The notes: generated by a model from the letters alone, not told the origin. A stretch of DNA of 15,925 bases from JAAYEV01 sp964508195 (GCA_964508195.1 CAZDSH010000037.1:1-15925); one strand, 5' to 3'. Counted from the first letter of the stretch, positions 1 to 7,631 are shown. Made by a program: numbers and translations.

Positions 1-157
1 GCCTATAGATCAATACCTAAAAATGTGGCAAACAAAACGTCCCCCTGCCACATCCCCTTGCCTTATTTGTGATTCCGGGCATAATGGATGTTTTAAAGAA
101 ATAGAAAAATATGATAATATGATTATTACCGTTATAAAATTCTATGAAGGGGTTTAA
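1..157 (+). CDS. 3' end of an unrecognised gene (partial)
   Basis: A frame open from the left edge (codons from base 2) runs 51 codons to a TAA at 155-157; the other two forward frames close early. The tail contains a compact cysteine cluster (C-x2-C-x6-C, from the tgc at 59-61 to the tgt at 89-91), which could bind a metal or form disulfides, and ends with a hydrophobic segment rich in I, V and Y. I do not recognise the family. Support for a real gene: the Shine-Dalgarno site of the next gene (GAAGGGG, 146-152) lies inside its last codons and the gap to that gene is only 6 nt, a typical operon arrangement. Its start lies outside the window. Confidence 0.55.
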   Translation, partial: PIDQYLKMWQTKRPPATSPCLICDSGHNGCFKEIEKYDNMIITVIKFYEGV

Positions 158-163
158 ATAATA

Positions 164-1669
164 ATGAAGCACAATAACCTTTCATTTTTATTTTTAATAC
201 TTATTGTGGCTATAATTACCGGCTTTTATTTTTCCGGCACGGGCCTTTCACCCCTACAGCTTGCCTGGAGAATCGTAGTGGCAATATTTCTGATAAATAT
301 ATTCCTTATCGCGGTGGTAATACTTTTAGAAAAAAGGAACCCCTATAAAACTATAGCTTGGTTACTCGTATTCATAGTCTTCCCCATAGGCGGGTATGTA
401 CTTTACACCTTTTTCGGGAGGGATATACGCCGGGATAAAGTCTACAAAAATCTACAAGGTTGTGACCGCTGCGAAGCTATACTCGAATCAAACCGTATAA
501 AGTCACCCGGTGCAGCACCTGCCTGTCCGCTTCTTTCAACGCTTATAGAGAACACTTCTAATATGCCTATACAATACCGTAATACCGCTAAAGTACTTAC
601 CAATGGGCCGCTGACCTTCAGGGAAATTATAAAGGCCCTTAAGACGGCGAAACACCATATACATGCAGAGTATTACATAATAAGGGACGACAAGCTAGGC
701 AGAAAAATTAGGGATGTATTGATAGAAAAGGCGAAAACCGGCGTAGAGGTAAAGGTCCTATACGACGGCGTAGGAAGCCTACAACTATCAACTGCGTTTT
801 TTGAGCCCCTAAAGAAGGCCGGTGGCGAGGTAGCGGTGTTTTTACCGTTGAAGTTTCCCTTTTTGGATTACCGTACGAACTATAGGAATCATAGGAAACT
901 CCTCATAGTGGATGGCAAAATCGGTTTTTTAGGCGGCCTAAACATAGGGGATGAATACCTTGGCCGGAGCAAAGCCTTCAGTTTTTGGAGGGATACCCAT
1001 ATAAAACTTAAGGGTGATGCAGTGTATTCGTTACAAGCGATATTTCTACAAGATTGGGCCTGTGCTGTGGGCAGATCAATTAATTGCGTTCATTACTTTC
1101 CTCCCCATGATATAGATAACCTAAAACCTATACAAATAGTGGCCAGCAGCCCGGATTCTAAATGGAATTCCATGCAAAACCTTTATATGAGACTGGTAAC
1201 AATGGCCCAAAACAAACTATATATCACCACTCCATACCTTATACCCGATGAAGGGCTCCTTACAGCGTTAAAAGTTTCCGCGTTATCCGGGGTAGACGTG
1301 CGTATATTGGTTCCGGGCATTCCGGACAAAAGGATCGTCCATTGGGCATCCCGTTCTTATTATCAAGAGCTGATGGAGGCCGGCATAAGGATATTTGAAT
1401 ACAAGAGGGGGTTTATCCATGCTAAGGTTGTGCAGGCAGATAACAGAATCGCCTCGGTAGGTACCGCCAACCTCGATATACGGAGCTTGCACCTCGGCTA
1501 TGAGGTAAACGCCGTAATATATGATGACGGGATAGTAAAAACCCTTGAAGAAGACTTTTTTAGGGATCTAAAACATACGGTAGAAATAAAACCAAATATG
1601 TGGGAAAAAAGATCCCTACGTAAACATTTAGCCGAGGCTACGGCCCGGTTGTTTTCACCCCTTTTATAA
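164..1669 (+). CDS. cls: Cardiolipin synthase (two-HKD phospholipase D family)
   Basis: Membrane enzyme that condenses two phosphatidylglycerols into cardiolipin and glycerol. The 501-residue length is close to the usual length of bacterial Cls. Seen: two or three N-terminal membrane segments (about residues 5-25, 33-55 and 62-84), the last two forming the PLDc_N region with its typical K/R-N-P-x-K-T-x-A-W-L pattern. Two catalytic HKD motifs follow: H243-x-K245-x4-D250, and H419-x-K421-x4-D426 followed by the S-x-G-T-A-N-x-D-x-R-S sequence. Start: ATG at 164 with GAAGGGG at 146-152, 11 nt away and inside the end of the upstream gene, so the two are probably co-transcribed. Odd: three cysteines (C100, C103, C121) lie between the membrane part and the first PLD domain. 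Family assignment is firm; the exact lipid substrate is inferred. Confidence 0.95.
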   Translation: MKHNNLSFLFLILIVAIITGFYFSGTGLSPLQLAWRIVVAIFLINIFLIAVVILLEKRNPYKTIAWLLVFIVFPIGGYVLYTFFGRDIRRDKVYKNLQGCDRCEAILESNRIKSPGAAPACPLLSTLIENTSNMPIQYRNTAKVLTNGPLTFREIIKALKTAKHHIHAEYYIIRDDKLGRKIRDVLIEKAKTGVEVKVLYDGVGSLQLSTAFFEPLKKAGGEVAVFLPLKFPFLDYRTNYRNHRKLLIVDGKIGFLGGLNIGDEYLGRSKAFSFWRDTHIKLKGDAVYSLQAIFLQDWACAVGRSINCVHYFPPHDIDNLKPIQIVASSPDSKWNSMQNLYMRLVTMAQNKLYITTPYLIPDEGLLTALKVSALSGVDVRILVPGIPDKRIVHWASRSYYQELMEAGIRIFEYKRGFIHAKVVQADNRIASVGTANLDIRSLHLGYEVNAVIYDDGIVKTLEEDFFRDLKHTVEIKPNMWEKRSLRKHLAEATARLFSPLL

Positions 1670-1670
1670 A

Positions 1671-1690
1671 ACAAAGGGGGTCCCCTTTTA
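1671..1690. terminator. Possible bidirectional terminator between convergent cls and EamA genes
   Basis: A palindrome, AAAGGGG at 1673-1679 and CCCCTTT at 1682-1688, lies just after the cls stop. With a realistic 4-nt loop the stem is 6 bp. On the plus strand only one T follows the stem. On the minus strand it is followed by GTTTTAT, so it fits better as the terminator of the minus-strand transporter gene ending at 1726. The short stem makes this tentative. Confidence 0.4.
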
Positions 1691-1725
1691 CATCCTAGGT
1701 TGTAACCCCCAACCGGTGCTAACCT

Positions 1726-2685
1726 TCAACCATGAAACATTTTTACATCGCCGTCGCCATCGCTTTTATTCCCATGATAGCCTTCTGTAGCCTTCGTTTT
1801 TTCCAGGCCCCAGGCATCATTGAACACAAAAACACCTAACAATATTATCGCTGCCCCGACAAACTGCGCGGGGGCGAAGGTTTCGTTAAAAAAGGCGAAC
1901 CCGATGATCCCCGCCACCACCGGCTCGACGGAGACACAGAACTCCGCCTGGCTTACCTCTATTTCCTTGACCGAATACATGTATAGGAAAAACCCTAGCA
2001 CCCCTGGAAAGAGCACTGTATATGCGAAGGACAAAAGTTCCTTTGTCCCTAACAAAGACGTATTTATTTCCCATGGATACGCAAAGATAAACAAAAATAC
2101 CGTCCCCATGGCGAAATTATAAAATACCCCCGTTATGGGGTGATAATCCTCCGTTACCTTCTTTGCGCATAAAGCGGAAACTGCAACAAAGAAGCCCGTA
2201 AGGACCCCGTTTAGAATACCGAAAGCATTCAAACTAAAAAAACTGCCGTCGTATATCTTTACCAACAGGGCGCAACCGGTTATAAGGAGTATAAGACCTA
2301 TCACTTTGCCTTTATAAATCCTTTCCTTTAAAAATAATGCCGCTAACAAAGTCGTGTATATGGGATTTGTATAAGTTAACATAGAGGCAATGGCAAGGGT
2401 TGTATATTTCATTGCATTGCTGTAGGTAATATAGCCTAGGGCGGTACCGAACAACCCCATAGGTATTGCATATTTTAAATCCCTTTTCCTTATATAAAAC
2501 AGTCTTCTGTCATGGAACAATATTATAATAGCTACTGTAAGGCCCATTGCCGCCGTACGATACATGGATATTTGCAAGGGAGTAAAACCTGCATCATAGA
2601 GTACACGCATGCACCCCCCTACGGTTCCCCATACAATACCCGCCCCGAGGCCCAATATATGACCCCTTTTAAGATTCATTTTCAT
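1726..2685 (-). CDS. EamA/DMT-superfamily transporter
   Basis: A 319-residue inner-membrane protein with about ten hydrophobic helices, organised as two EamA repeats (about residues 7-142 and 151-290). Marks of the family are the opening G-x-x-x-G-I-V-W-G helix, the Y-R-x-x-x-x-G end of helix 2, and at the end of each repeat an L-(N/T)-P segment or E-P-V-V-A segment followed by an L/F-x-x-E helix (KER near 122 and NET near 268). Members export amino acids, nucleotide-related or other small metabolites; the substrate cannot be read from sequence. The C-terminal 30 residues are hydrophilic, with repeated G and D. Start: ATG at 2685 or, two codons in, ATG at 2679; GAAGGGAAG lies about 9 nt upstream of the first. 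Only 36 nt separate it from the yhaN stop with no terminator visible, so it may be the last gene of that operon. Confidence 0.85.
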   Translation of the reverse strand: MKMNLKRGHILGLGAGIVWGTVGGCMRVLYDAGFTPLQISMYRTAAMGLTVAIIILFHDRRLFYIRKRDLKYAIPMGLFGTALGYITYSNAMKYTTLAIASMLTYTNPIYTTLLAALFLKERIYKGKVIGLILLITGCALLVKIYDGSFFSLNAFGILNGVLTGFFVAVSALCAKKVTEDYHPITGVFYNFAMGTVFLFIFAYPWEINTSLLGTKELLSFAYTVLFPGVLGFFLYMYSVKEIEVSQAEFCVSVEPVVAGIIGFAFFNETFAPAQFVGAAIILLGVFVFNDAWGLEKTKATEGYHGNKSDGDGDVKMFHG

Positions 2686-2721
2686 CCCGCATAGCTTCCC
2701 TTCACGTTTTCTTTCACGACT

Positions 2722-4977
2722 CTAATATATGGTTAAATAATTGTATTCCTCCCCCAGGGTATCCGCGATATCCCTTTCCCTGTTATGACAGGTCAAAAGT
2801 ATTATCTGCCGCCTTCTGGCCTCCTCTAACAAGTAGGCAAAAACATTCTCCAAACGGTATTGATCGTATTGCATAAAACAATCATCAAGGATTAACGGCA
2901 GGTCCTTGTTCCCGGATAAAAGTTCCGCTACGGCGATCCTTAGTGCAAAATAAAACTGGTCCAGGGTACCGCCGCTTAAAAGCCGGGCCTTAACGTGCCT
3001 ACCCGTCTCAGGCGCTACCGCCGTTATCTCAAGGCCCTTTGTGACACGTAGATCGGTGTATCTACCCCCGGTTATGTAGGTGACAATACCGCTCACTTTG
3101 CGGTTAAGAACCGGCGCAAATTCGTGATGTATCTCGCTAGAGGCCGTCCTTAGCGTCCTTAGGGCCGTCTCCGCCGCCGTCCTTTCAAACTGCAAAGCCC
3201 CTAGCCTATCCTTTATCCTTGAGAGTTCCTCCTCCATCTCGGGCAGGGCTGCGGTATCCTTTTCTAGGGTACCTAGGCTCCCCCTGATGTTCTCCATATT
3301 ACCCACAAGGCGTACCTCTTCCTCCCTTAAAGCCTGAAGCCGCAGCCTCCAATTGTCAAGGGCCGCTTTATAATCCTCCCCGGGGGCTGTAACAATACCC
3401 TTTATTCCTATACCCCCTGCCCCGTTCCGTGCCCCCCCGGGGATGTCCCCCATGTCGGGGGCCCCTTTTATTGACTCAGCCCTTGCCTTAAGCGTAGCCA
3501 TGTCCTCTCCATCGAGCTTTATTTCAAGAAGGTTTTCGGCCCTATCAAGCCTATCCTTTAGCTGTGTATAAGTTTCAAAAGCCATGGCTTTGGCTTTATA
3601 ATCTTTCGTATCGACGGCATCGGCATTTTTAAGGATAGCAGCAATCTCCCGCTCCCTTTCAAAGAGGGCCCTTTCCTTTTCGCCGATAGCATCTAAGATG
3701 TCCTTCCTATACGTTTTGTAGTACCTTAACCTCGCATCAAGCTCGCCAAGGACTCCTCCCTGTTCCCCGGGGGCATTTTTTTGCCCTAGGATACGTGCCA
3801 TTGAATATAGCAATAATACGATAAAGGGCATCGACAGCATATACAAATATGGATTTTTTAATGTTATCGCCATATATATTGCTCCGGAGGCTATAGATGC
3901 GGCTAGGAGACAAATTCCGAAATTTCTTTTCAACCCTTTGCGAGTGTCCTTTTCCCCCTTTGATTTGGTCAGGATAACGCTTTTTTCTGTCGTCTCAATG
4001 TTTTCCGTTATATCCCCGGCCTTAACCCGTAGCCCTTGTATATCCCGGATGTCCTGTTCCCTAAGTTGTTCTAAGGTATAAAGCCTACTACTGCTAGTAT
4101 GGTCAAATCCCCTATACCCGTCATATTCGCGCAGCTTTTCAGTAAGGAGGTTACATTCCCCCCTAAGCCTTTGTATATCCTCCCATCGGTCAAGGAAAAT
4201 ACCCTCCTCACAAAACCCTATATTCTTCTCTATCCTTTTACCTTTTGCCCTTAGGCCTATGTACTCCGTTTCTAGTTCCCGGAGCTGTTTCCCCAGAGCC
4301 CTTAGTTCCCCCGCCCTCGCAGCGACTTTTTCTATTTTTTCTTTTAGTTCAGCGGCCCTTTCATGCAACTGGCCGTACTCCTTTGCCCGGGCCCTTTCAG
4401 TGCCTATTTCGTCTAAATATTCGCGAATCAGTTTCTCCGCCCTATTTATTGATAAAGACAGATCCATCGCGCTATCCCGATTACCCAATCGAGTCTGTAT
4501 TTCCCGGGCAAGATCCCCGTCACTTCTGCTACTAAGTTGTCCTATGCTAATGGTATTTTTATATGCTAAATATCCGAGGCCAAGGTGTTCCCGGGCGAAC
4601 AACACCTCACGCCTTGTTTTATCATAATAAAAATTATTGGTAAGTTCCTCCCCGGATAACGCGTCAAATACCTTTACGTCCTCCCGGCCCTTTTCAAGGT
4701 TTCGCTCTACTTTGTACAATCTGCCGCCGGTTTCATACACAAGGCTCCCGCCGTACAGTTCGCCGGTCCATGGACGATATTGGTTGTACTCCTCGGACAT
4801 GATCCTTCTTTTCATGCCGGGTTTTACGAACCCGAAAAACATCGCCTCTATAAATTGATGAAGGGTGGACTTACCCCCTTCATTTAACCCGTAAATAATG
4901 TTTAAATTGTCCTTTAGCGTGAATTTTTTATCCTTAAACCTGCCAAAGGCCATTATATGCAATTCTTTTATATTCAC
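2722..4977 (-). CDS. yhaN: SbcC/RecF-like ATPase with central membrane hairpin (YhaN type)
   Basis: A 751-residue SMC/Rad50-like ATPase, presumed partner of the adjacent nuclease in DNA end processing. Seen in order: Walker A G-L-N-E-G-G-K-S-T (30-38); coiled coil about 195-250 and 265-345; two hydrophobic helices about 352-373 and 376-396; coiled coil about 410-500; a Gly-rich linker about 507-527; coiled coil about 535-620; ABC signature L-S-G-G-T-L-D-Q (667-674); Walker B ending L-D-D (697-699); switch histidine T-C-H (729-731). No C-x-x-C zinc hook is present: the membrane hairpin occupies the apex where Rad50/SbcC has its hook, as in YhaN-type proteins. Length is shorter than B. subtilis YhaN as I recall it. 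Start is GTG at 4977; its GTGA overlaps the yhaO stop, with AGGAAGGTGAT upstream, so the two genes are translationally coupled. Biochemical role is inferred from family. Confidence 0.85.
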   Translation of the reverse strand: MNIKELHIMAFGRFKDKKFTLKDNLNIIYGLNEGGKSTLHQFIEAMFFGFVKPGMKRRIMSEEYNQYRPWTGELYGGSLVYETGGRLYKVERNLEKGREDVKVFDALSGEELTNNFYYDKTRREVLFAREHLGLGYLAYKNTISIGQLSSRSDGDLAREIQTRLGNRDSAMDLSLSINRAEKLIREYLDEIGTERARAKEYGQLHERAAELKEKIEKVAARAGELRALGKQLRELETEYIGLRAKGKRIEKNIGFCEEGIFLDRWEDIQRLRGECNLLTEKLREYDGYRGFDHTSSSRLYTLEQLREQDIRDIQGLRVKAGDITENIETTEKSVILTKSKGEKDTRKGLKRNFGICLLAASIASGAIYMAITLKNPYLYMLSMPFIVLLLYSMARILGQKNAPGEQGGVLGELDARLRYYKTYRKDILDAIGEKERALFEREREIAAILKNADAVDTKDYKAKAMAFETYTQLKDRLDRAENLLEIKLDGEDMATLKARAESIKGAPDMGDIPGGARNGAGGIGIKGIVTAPGEDYKAALDNWRLRLQALREEEVRLVGNMENIRGSLGTLEKDTAALPEMEEELSRIKDRLGALQFERTAAETALRTLRTASSEIHHEFAPVLNRKVSGIVTYITGGRYTDLRVTKGLEITAVAPETGRHVKARLLSGGTLDQFYFALRIAVAELLSGNKDLPLILDDCFMQYDQYRLENVFAYLLEEARRRQIILLTCHNRERDIADTLGEEYNYLTIY

Positions 4978-6119
4978 CGGCTTATCACCTTCCTACCCTC
5001 TAATGCATCAAGCCCTATATAAAGGGCCCTTTCCAATATCGCTTTTTTGTCCGGATCCCTTTCATGGTCTAACTGTTCCAACAGCTTTGCCGTAAATATC
5101 CCTACGATACTTTTTTGTTCGTCCTTGATGAGGGCATCCAGGTCGTAACCGGGGTAGGTATCATTTTTTACCTCTACATAGAAGGCCTTTACCCTTTGTT
5201 CTAAATAGGCGGTATCGAACTTCACCCCCGCGTCTGTGCTGCCCTTCAATAAAAATCTGAAAATATTGTTCTTGCCATGTTCAAAGATTTGACGTTCCAT
5301 GGCATCTATAACGACAGCCGTGTCCCCGGTAGAATCGGCTATTATTTCTTTTATTATAAATTCTCGTTTCGCAAGGGGCAAAAATTCTATATCACAAAAC
5401 CCTGTGCCCATAGTGCCCATATATACACCATGGCAGCCACCCTCGCTGAAATCCAAGGGTTCGGGGCTCCCACAATAAAACGCTACCCCTTTTCCCCCAT
5501 GTTTTATTTCTTTACTTCCATGGATGTGCCCTAGCGCAATATAATGGGCACCACAGGCGGCTAAATCCCCGGGGTATACCGGCAGATACTTGGAGCTACC
5601 TCCCTTTGATATCACATCACAATGGGCCATCAGGATATTTATCCCATCCTCCTTTACCTTAAAACCCTCTAAGAGCGCATCCTTTATATAACCCCGCTCC
5701 CAACCGATACCCCAAACGGTGGTATTCAATCCCTTTATTTTGAAGGGCCTTACTTTGTTCTCCCTAAAGATATGTACATTAGGCTCCCATTGATAAGTAT
5801 TATAAAAGGAATCCGGTAATGCGGGGTCATGGTTACCCGGGGTTATTAAAACGTAGGTATCGGGTACCCTGGCAAACCTTGCGTTTATTCTTTTTATGTC
5901 CGATAGGGTACAGGATGTATATTCGAAAAGATCTCCGGCAATGAGCAAAATATCGATACGCTCTTTCTTCGTTATATCTATAATCCGATCAAAGGTTTCC
6001 CAGAGTTCCTGCCTTCTTATCCTTCCCATAGCGGGGGTCAGTTTTGAACCGGTAAAGGACATACCAAGATGCAAATCCCCGGTGTGCAATATCTTGATCC
6101 CATCCATTTGACGCACCAC
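4974..6119 (-). CDS. yhaO: SbcD/Mre11-like metallophosphoesterase nuclease (YhaO type)
   Basis: A 381-residue calcineurin-like phosphoesterase, predicted to be an Mn-dependent DNA nuclease acting with the YhaN ATPase. Metal-binding motifs are all present near the N-terminus and middle: H-T-G-D15-L-H17-L-G, A-G-D63-L-F, P-G-N97-H98-D, then M-A-H-C-D and L-G-H-I-H-G. The rest is the variable capping region that binds the ATPase or DNA. Start is uncertain. GTG at 6119 is right against the ribosome-binding site AGAGGAAGG (6120-6128); a second GTG is at 6116; ATG at 6107 is 12 nt from it and gives an N-terminus (M-D-G-I-K-I-L-H-T-G-D) like that of most relatives. I keep the long form and regard 6107 or 6116 as equally likely. 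First gene of the yhaO-yhaN-transporter run. Confidence 0.88.
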   Translation of the reverse strand: MVRQMDGIKILHTGDLHLGMSFTGSKLTPAMGRIRRQELWETFDRIIDITKKERIDILLIAGDLFEYTSCTLSDIKRINARFARVPDTYVLITPGNHDPALPDSFYNTYQWEPNVHIFRENKVRPFKIKGLNTTVWGIGWERGYIKDALLEGFKVKEDGINILMAHCDVISKGGSSKYLPVYPGDLAACGAHYIALGHIHGSKEIKHGGKGVAFYCGSPEPLDFSEGGCHGVYMGTMGTGFCDIEFLPLAKREFIIKEIIADSTGDTAVVIDAMERQIFEHGKNNIFRFLLKGSTDAGVKFDTAYLEQRVKAFYVEVKNDTYPGYDLDALIKDEQKSIVGIFTAKLLEQLDHERDPDKKAILERALYIGLDALEGRKVISR

Positions 6120-6314
6120 CCTTCCTCTATATTTCTAATACCAATGGAGGACATCCCCCATATTTGCAGCCTTACTAAAAAAAAGAGGCATATCTCTGCA
6201 ATTATATGTATTCGCCAAGACCCTGGGATTACCTCCATTTTCGTAAACTTTACATAATATTGGTAGGTTTTTTAACGGCTTAGCAGGAATAATAAAACCT
6301 GAGGAGACATTTTT
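6120..6314. other. Divergent intergenic region, no certain promoter
   Basis: About 195 nt between the minus-strand yhaO and the plus-strand leader ORF. On the minus strand there is a TATAAT (complement of 6201-6206) but no convincing -35 at the right distance. Also on the minus strand, AGAG/CTCT followed by eight T (complement of 6177-6184) gives a weak terminator-like element between that -10 and yhaO. On the plus strand TTTACA (6249-6254) and AATAAT (6288-6293) do not form a well-spaced pair. An 83-residue minus-strand frame through the region has no ribosome-binding site. Confidence 0.3.
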
Positions 6315-6371
6315 GTGAATGGGACGCCCAATAATAGTACACCGGCTATAAAACCGTCCATTCAACTTTGA
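6315..6371 (+). CDS. Possible 18-residue leader peptide
   Basis: GTG at 6315 is preceded by a good Shine-Dalgarno site GAGGAG (6301-6306, 8-nt spacing) and opens a frame of 18 codons that closes with TGA at 6369-6371. That TGA overlaps the first base of the next gene's ribosome-binding site. The peptide is short and polar (rich in N, P, S and T), with no runs of a single regulatory amino acid, so classical attenuation is not indicated. It could be a translational coupling or leader ORF, or chance. The evidence is only its signal and position. Confidence 0.35.
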   Translation: MNGTPNNSTPAIKPSIQL

Positions 6372-6385
6372 AAGGAGATAAAACA

Positions 6386-6670
6386 ATGACTGTAAAAAGC
6401 GATATTGAAAAGGCGATTGCCGCCGAACAATCCTCCGCGGGGACCTATGCGATGTTTGCAGATTCCACCGACGATCCTACGGCTAAACAGATGTTCCAAC
6501 AGATGCAACAAAACGCCCAACGACACGTTCAGATGTTAAACGGCAGGCTAACTTACCTAAGTGAAAACAATCCATTATATAACGATCCCCCCGGAAACAA
6601 TCCCTTTGTGAAACCAGGGAAGGATAAGCCCCAGGTAATTCAAACAAATGATAAACAAAAAGGTAAATAG
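6386..6670 (+). CDS. Small ferritin-like / DUF1657-like protein
   Basis: A 94-residue cytosolic protein. Residues about 3-27 and 32-60 are two amphipathic helices. The second, Q-x-x-Q-R-H-x-x-M-L-x-x-R-L, copies the E-x-x-H pattern of rubrerythrin helices but with Gln in place of the metal-binding Glu. The first has E-Q-S-S-A-G-T-Y. This two-helix layout, with M-T-V at the start and an N-P-L-Y end to the folded part, also resembles the DUF1657 family found in spore-forming Firmicutes. After about residue 62 comes a Pro, Lys and Asn-rich tail, likely unstructured. Start: ATG at 6386 with AAAGGAGAT at 6371-6379, 6 nt away; an in-frame TTG at 6368 would translate through that site and is rejected. 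A role in spores or in metal or stress handling is a guess from the families. Confidence 0.75.
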   Translation: MTVKSDIEKAIAAEQSSAGTYAMFADSTDDPTAKQMFQQMQQNAQRHVQMLNGRLTYLSENNPLYNDPPGNNPFVKPGKDKPQVIQTNDKQKGK

Positions 6671-6721
6671 AACTGTCAATCAAGAATCGTAGAGCCAAAA
6701 ATTTAGAAAGTATGCGGAAAT

Positions 6722-6764
6722 AACCAGCCATCATCAAGGATATAGACTTGAAATGGCTGGTTTT
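6722..6764 (+). terminator. Probable intrinsic terminator after the ferritin-like gene
   Basis: AACCAGCCAT (6722-6731) pairs perfectly with ATGGCTGGTT (6753-6762), a 10-bp stem. Inside it, TCAAG (6734-6738) pairs with CTTGA (6747-6751). The stem ends in four T (6761-6764), two of them paired. It lies 51 nt after the stop at 6670. The short T-tract is the weak point. Confidence 0.6.
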
Positions 6765-6842
6765 GACGTACTCCCCCGACGTACTTTCCCATGGATGAGA
6801 CCGGGGATTTTGTGGAACTCTTTCGAATATAGGTACCGCGGA

Positions 6843-6866
6843 CAAAAAACTAATTACACGTAATTA
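6843..6866 (-). terminator. Weak intrinsic terminator after the coiled-coil gene
   Basis: Read on the minus strand, TAATTA and TAATTA (complements of 6861-6866 and 6851-6856) form an A/T-only stem with a CGTG loop, followed within one base by six T (complement of 6844-6849). It begins 21 nt after the stop of the coiled-coil gene (6888). Position and T-tract fit; the all-A/T stem is weak. Confidence 0.45.
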
Positions 6867-6887
6867 TTTACACCCCTAAAGTGGCTA

Positions 6888-7460
6888 CTATATTACCCTC
6901 CTCCTTATGGTCCTTATAGCCACCTCATGTTCCCCTAATATCCCATGGATAGATATGTTCTCCTCTAAAAGTGCATCAAGCTTTTCGTTAGCCTCTTCTC
7001 TAAATTCAGTTAAATCGGCGGTCTGTTCAATTACCGCGTTAACGCTTCTTTCTATTTTTTCCTGTCTCATGTTTAATTCTTTGACTTCTCCCTTTAATTC
7101 CCCGACATCCCCTTTTATGCTTCCTACATCTCCTTTTAGGCTGCCTATATCCCCCTTTAGGTCAACTATATCCCTTTCCATCCTTGCCTGCCCTGATTTT
7201 AATGTCTCAATGTCTTTTTCCATTCTCTTCTGGCTTACTTTTAATCCGCTGACGTCTTCCTTCAGGCCGCTGACGTCTTCCTTCAGCCCGCTGACGTCTT
7301 CCTTCAGTCCGTTAACGTCTTCTTTCAGTCCGCTGAAATCTTCTTTCAATCCGCTAACGTCTTCTTTCAGTCCGCTGAAATCTTCTTTCAATCCGCTAAC
7401 GTCTTCTTTCAGCCCCCCCAATTCCTTTAACACCGTTTTCTGGAACTCTTCATTAGTCAA
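6888..7460 (-). CDS. Coiled-coil protein with eight GLKED heptad repeats
   Basis: A 190-residue protein that is almost entirely predicted coiled coil; function unrecognised. After about 15 residues there are eight consecutive copies of G-L-K-E-D-(V/F)-(S/N) (coding bases 7248-7415), then less regular heptads with L-K-G-D-(I/V)-G units and a final E/A/L-rich helix. No signal peptide or membrane segment, so cytosolic and probably oligomeric. Start: I choose the TTG at 7460, because AGGGGAGGT lies 9 nt before it. The upstream in-frame ATG at 7481 would place that ribosome-binding site inside the coding region and has none of its own. Single-gene unit with its own promoter (7603-7631). Many bacteria carry similar low-complexity coiled-coil proteins, so homology searches on the repeats will mislead. 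Confidence 0.75.
   Translation of the reverse strand: MTNEEFQKTVLKELGGLKEDVSGLKEDFSGLKEDVSGLKEDFSGLKEDVNGLKEDVSGLKEDVSGLKEDVSGLKVSQKRMEKDIETLKSGQARMERDIVDLKGDIGSLKGDVGSIKGDVGELKGEVKELNMRQEKIERSVNAVIEQTADLTEFREEANEKLDALLEENISIHGILGEHEVAIRTIRRRVI
7248..7415 (-). repeat. Eight tandem 21-bp repeats inside the coiled-coil gene
   Basis: Eight 21-bp units, each coding one seven-residue heptad, are strongly similar at DNA level. Part of the array is a higher-order 42-bp repeat: alternating units ending in GAAATC and AACGTC (plus-strand reading) occur twice in a row around 7330-7410. Synonymous differences are few, which suggests recent expansion by slippage or unequal recombination. Unit length is a multiple of three, so copy-number change keeps the frame. 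Confidence 0.9.
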
Positions 7461-7602
7461 TAGCTTTGTACCTCCCCTCATTTATCTAATCCCACGGGAT
7501 CTTTCAATCCCCTGATTATGTTCTAGCCTTCTAATGCCGTAGCACGCGTTAATTTTTATATGTATCTTCCCTTGCATTGTCAGCATCCCCGCTTTATGCC
7601 CT

Positions 7603-7631
7603 ATTATACCATATACTACTCGATGTATGTA
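7603..7631 (-). promoter_or_regulatory. Candidate promoter for the coiled-coil gene
   Basis: On the minus strand: TACATA (complement of 7626-7631), 17-nt spacer, TATAAT (complement of 7603-7608). The -10 is extended (TGG just before TATAAT), which would compensate for a -35 that matches TTGACA at only 3 of 6 positions. The predicted start near 7596 leaves a 5' leader of about 135 nt. Confidence 0.5.

Noticed and set aside
6135..6386. An 83-codon minus-strand frame in the gap upstream of yhaO
   Set aside because: No ribosome-binding site, no recognisable domain, and it covers the start signals of two genes on the other strand.
6829..6841. GGTACCGCGG, like the conserved core of a T-box antitermination leader
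   Set aside because: Only part of the core is present, no specifier stem is evident, and the downstream plus-strand sequence has no aminoacyl-tRNA synthetase or amino acid gene; the next gene is on the other strand.
6907..7515. Long plus-strand frame of 202 codons opposite the coiled-coil gene
   Set aside because: It is the mirror of the heptad repeats (P-L-T-S-S-F-S repeats), with no ribosome-binding site; a shadow of the minus-strand gene.
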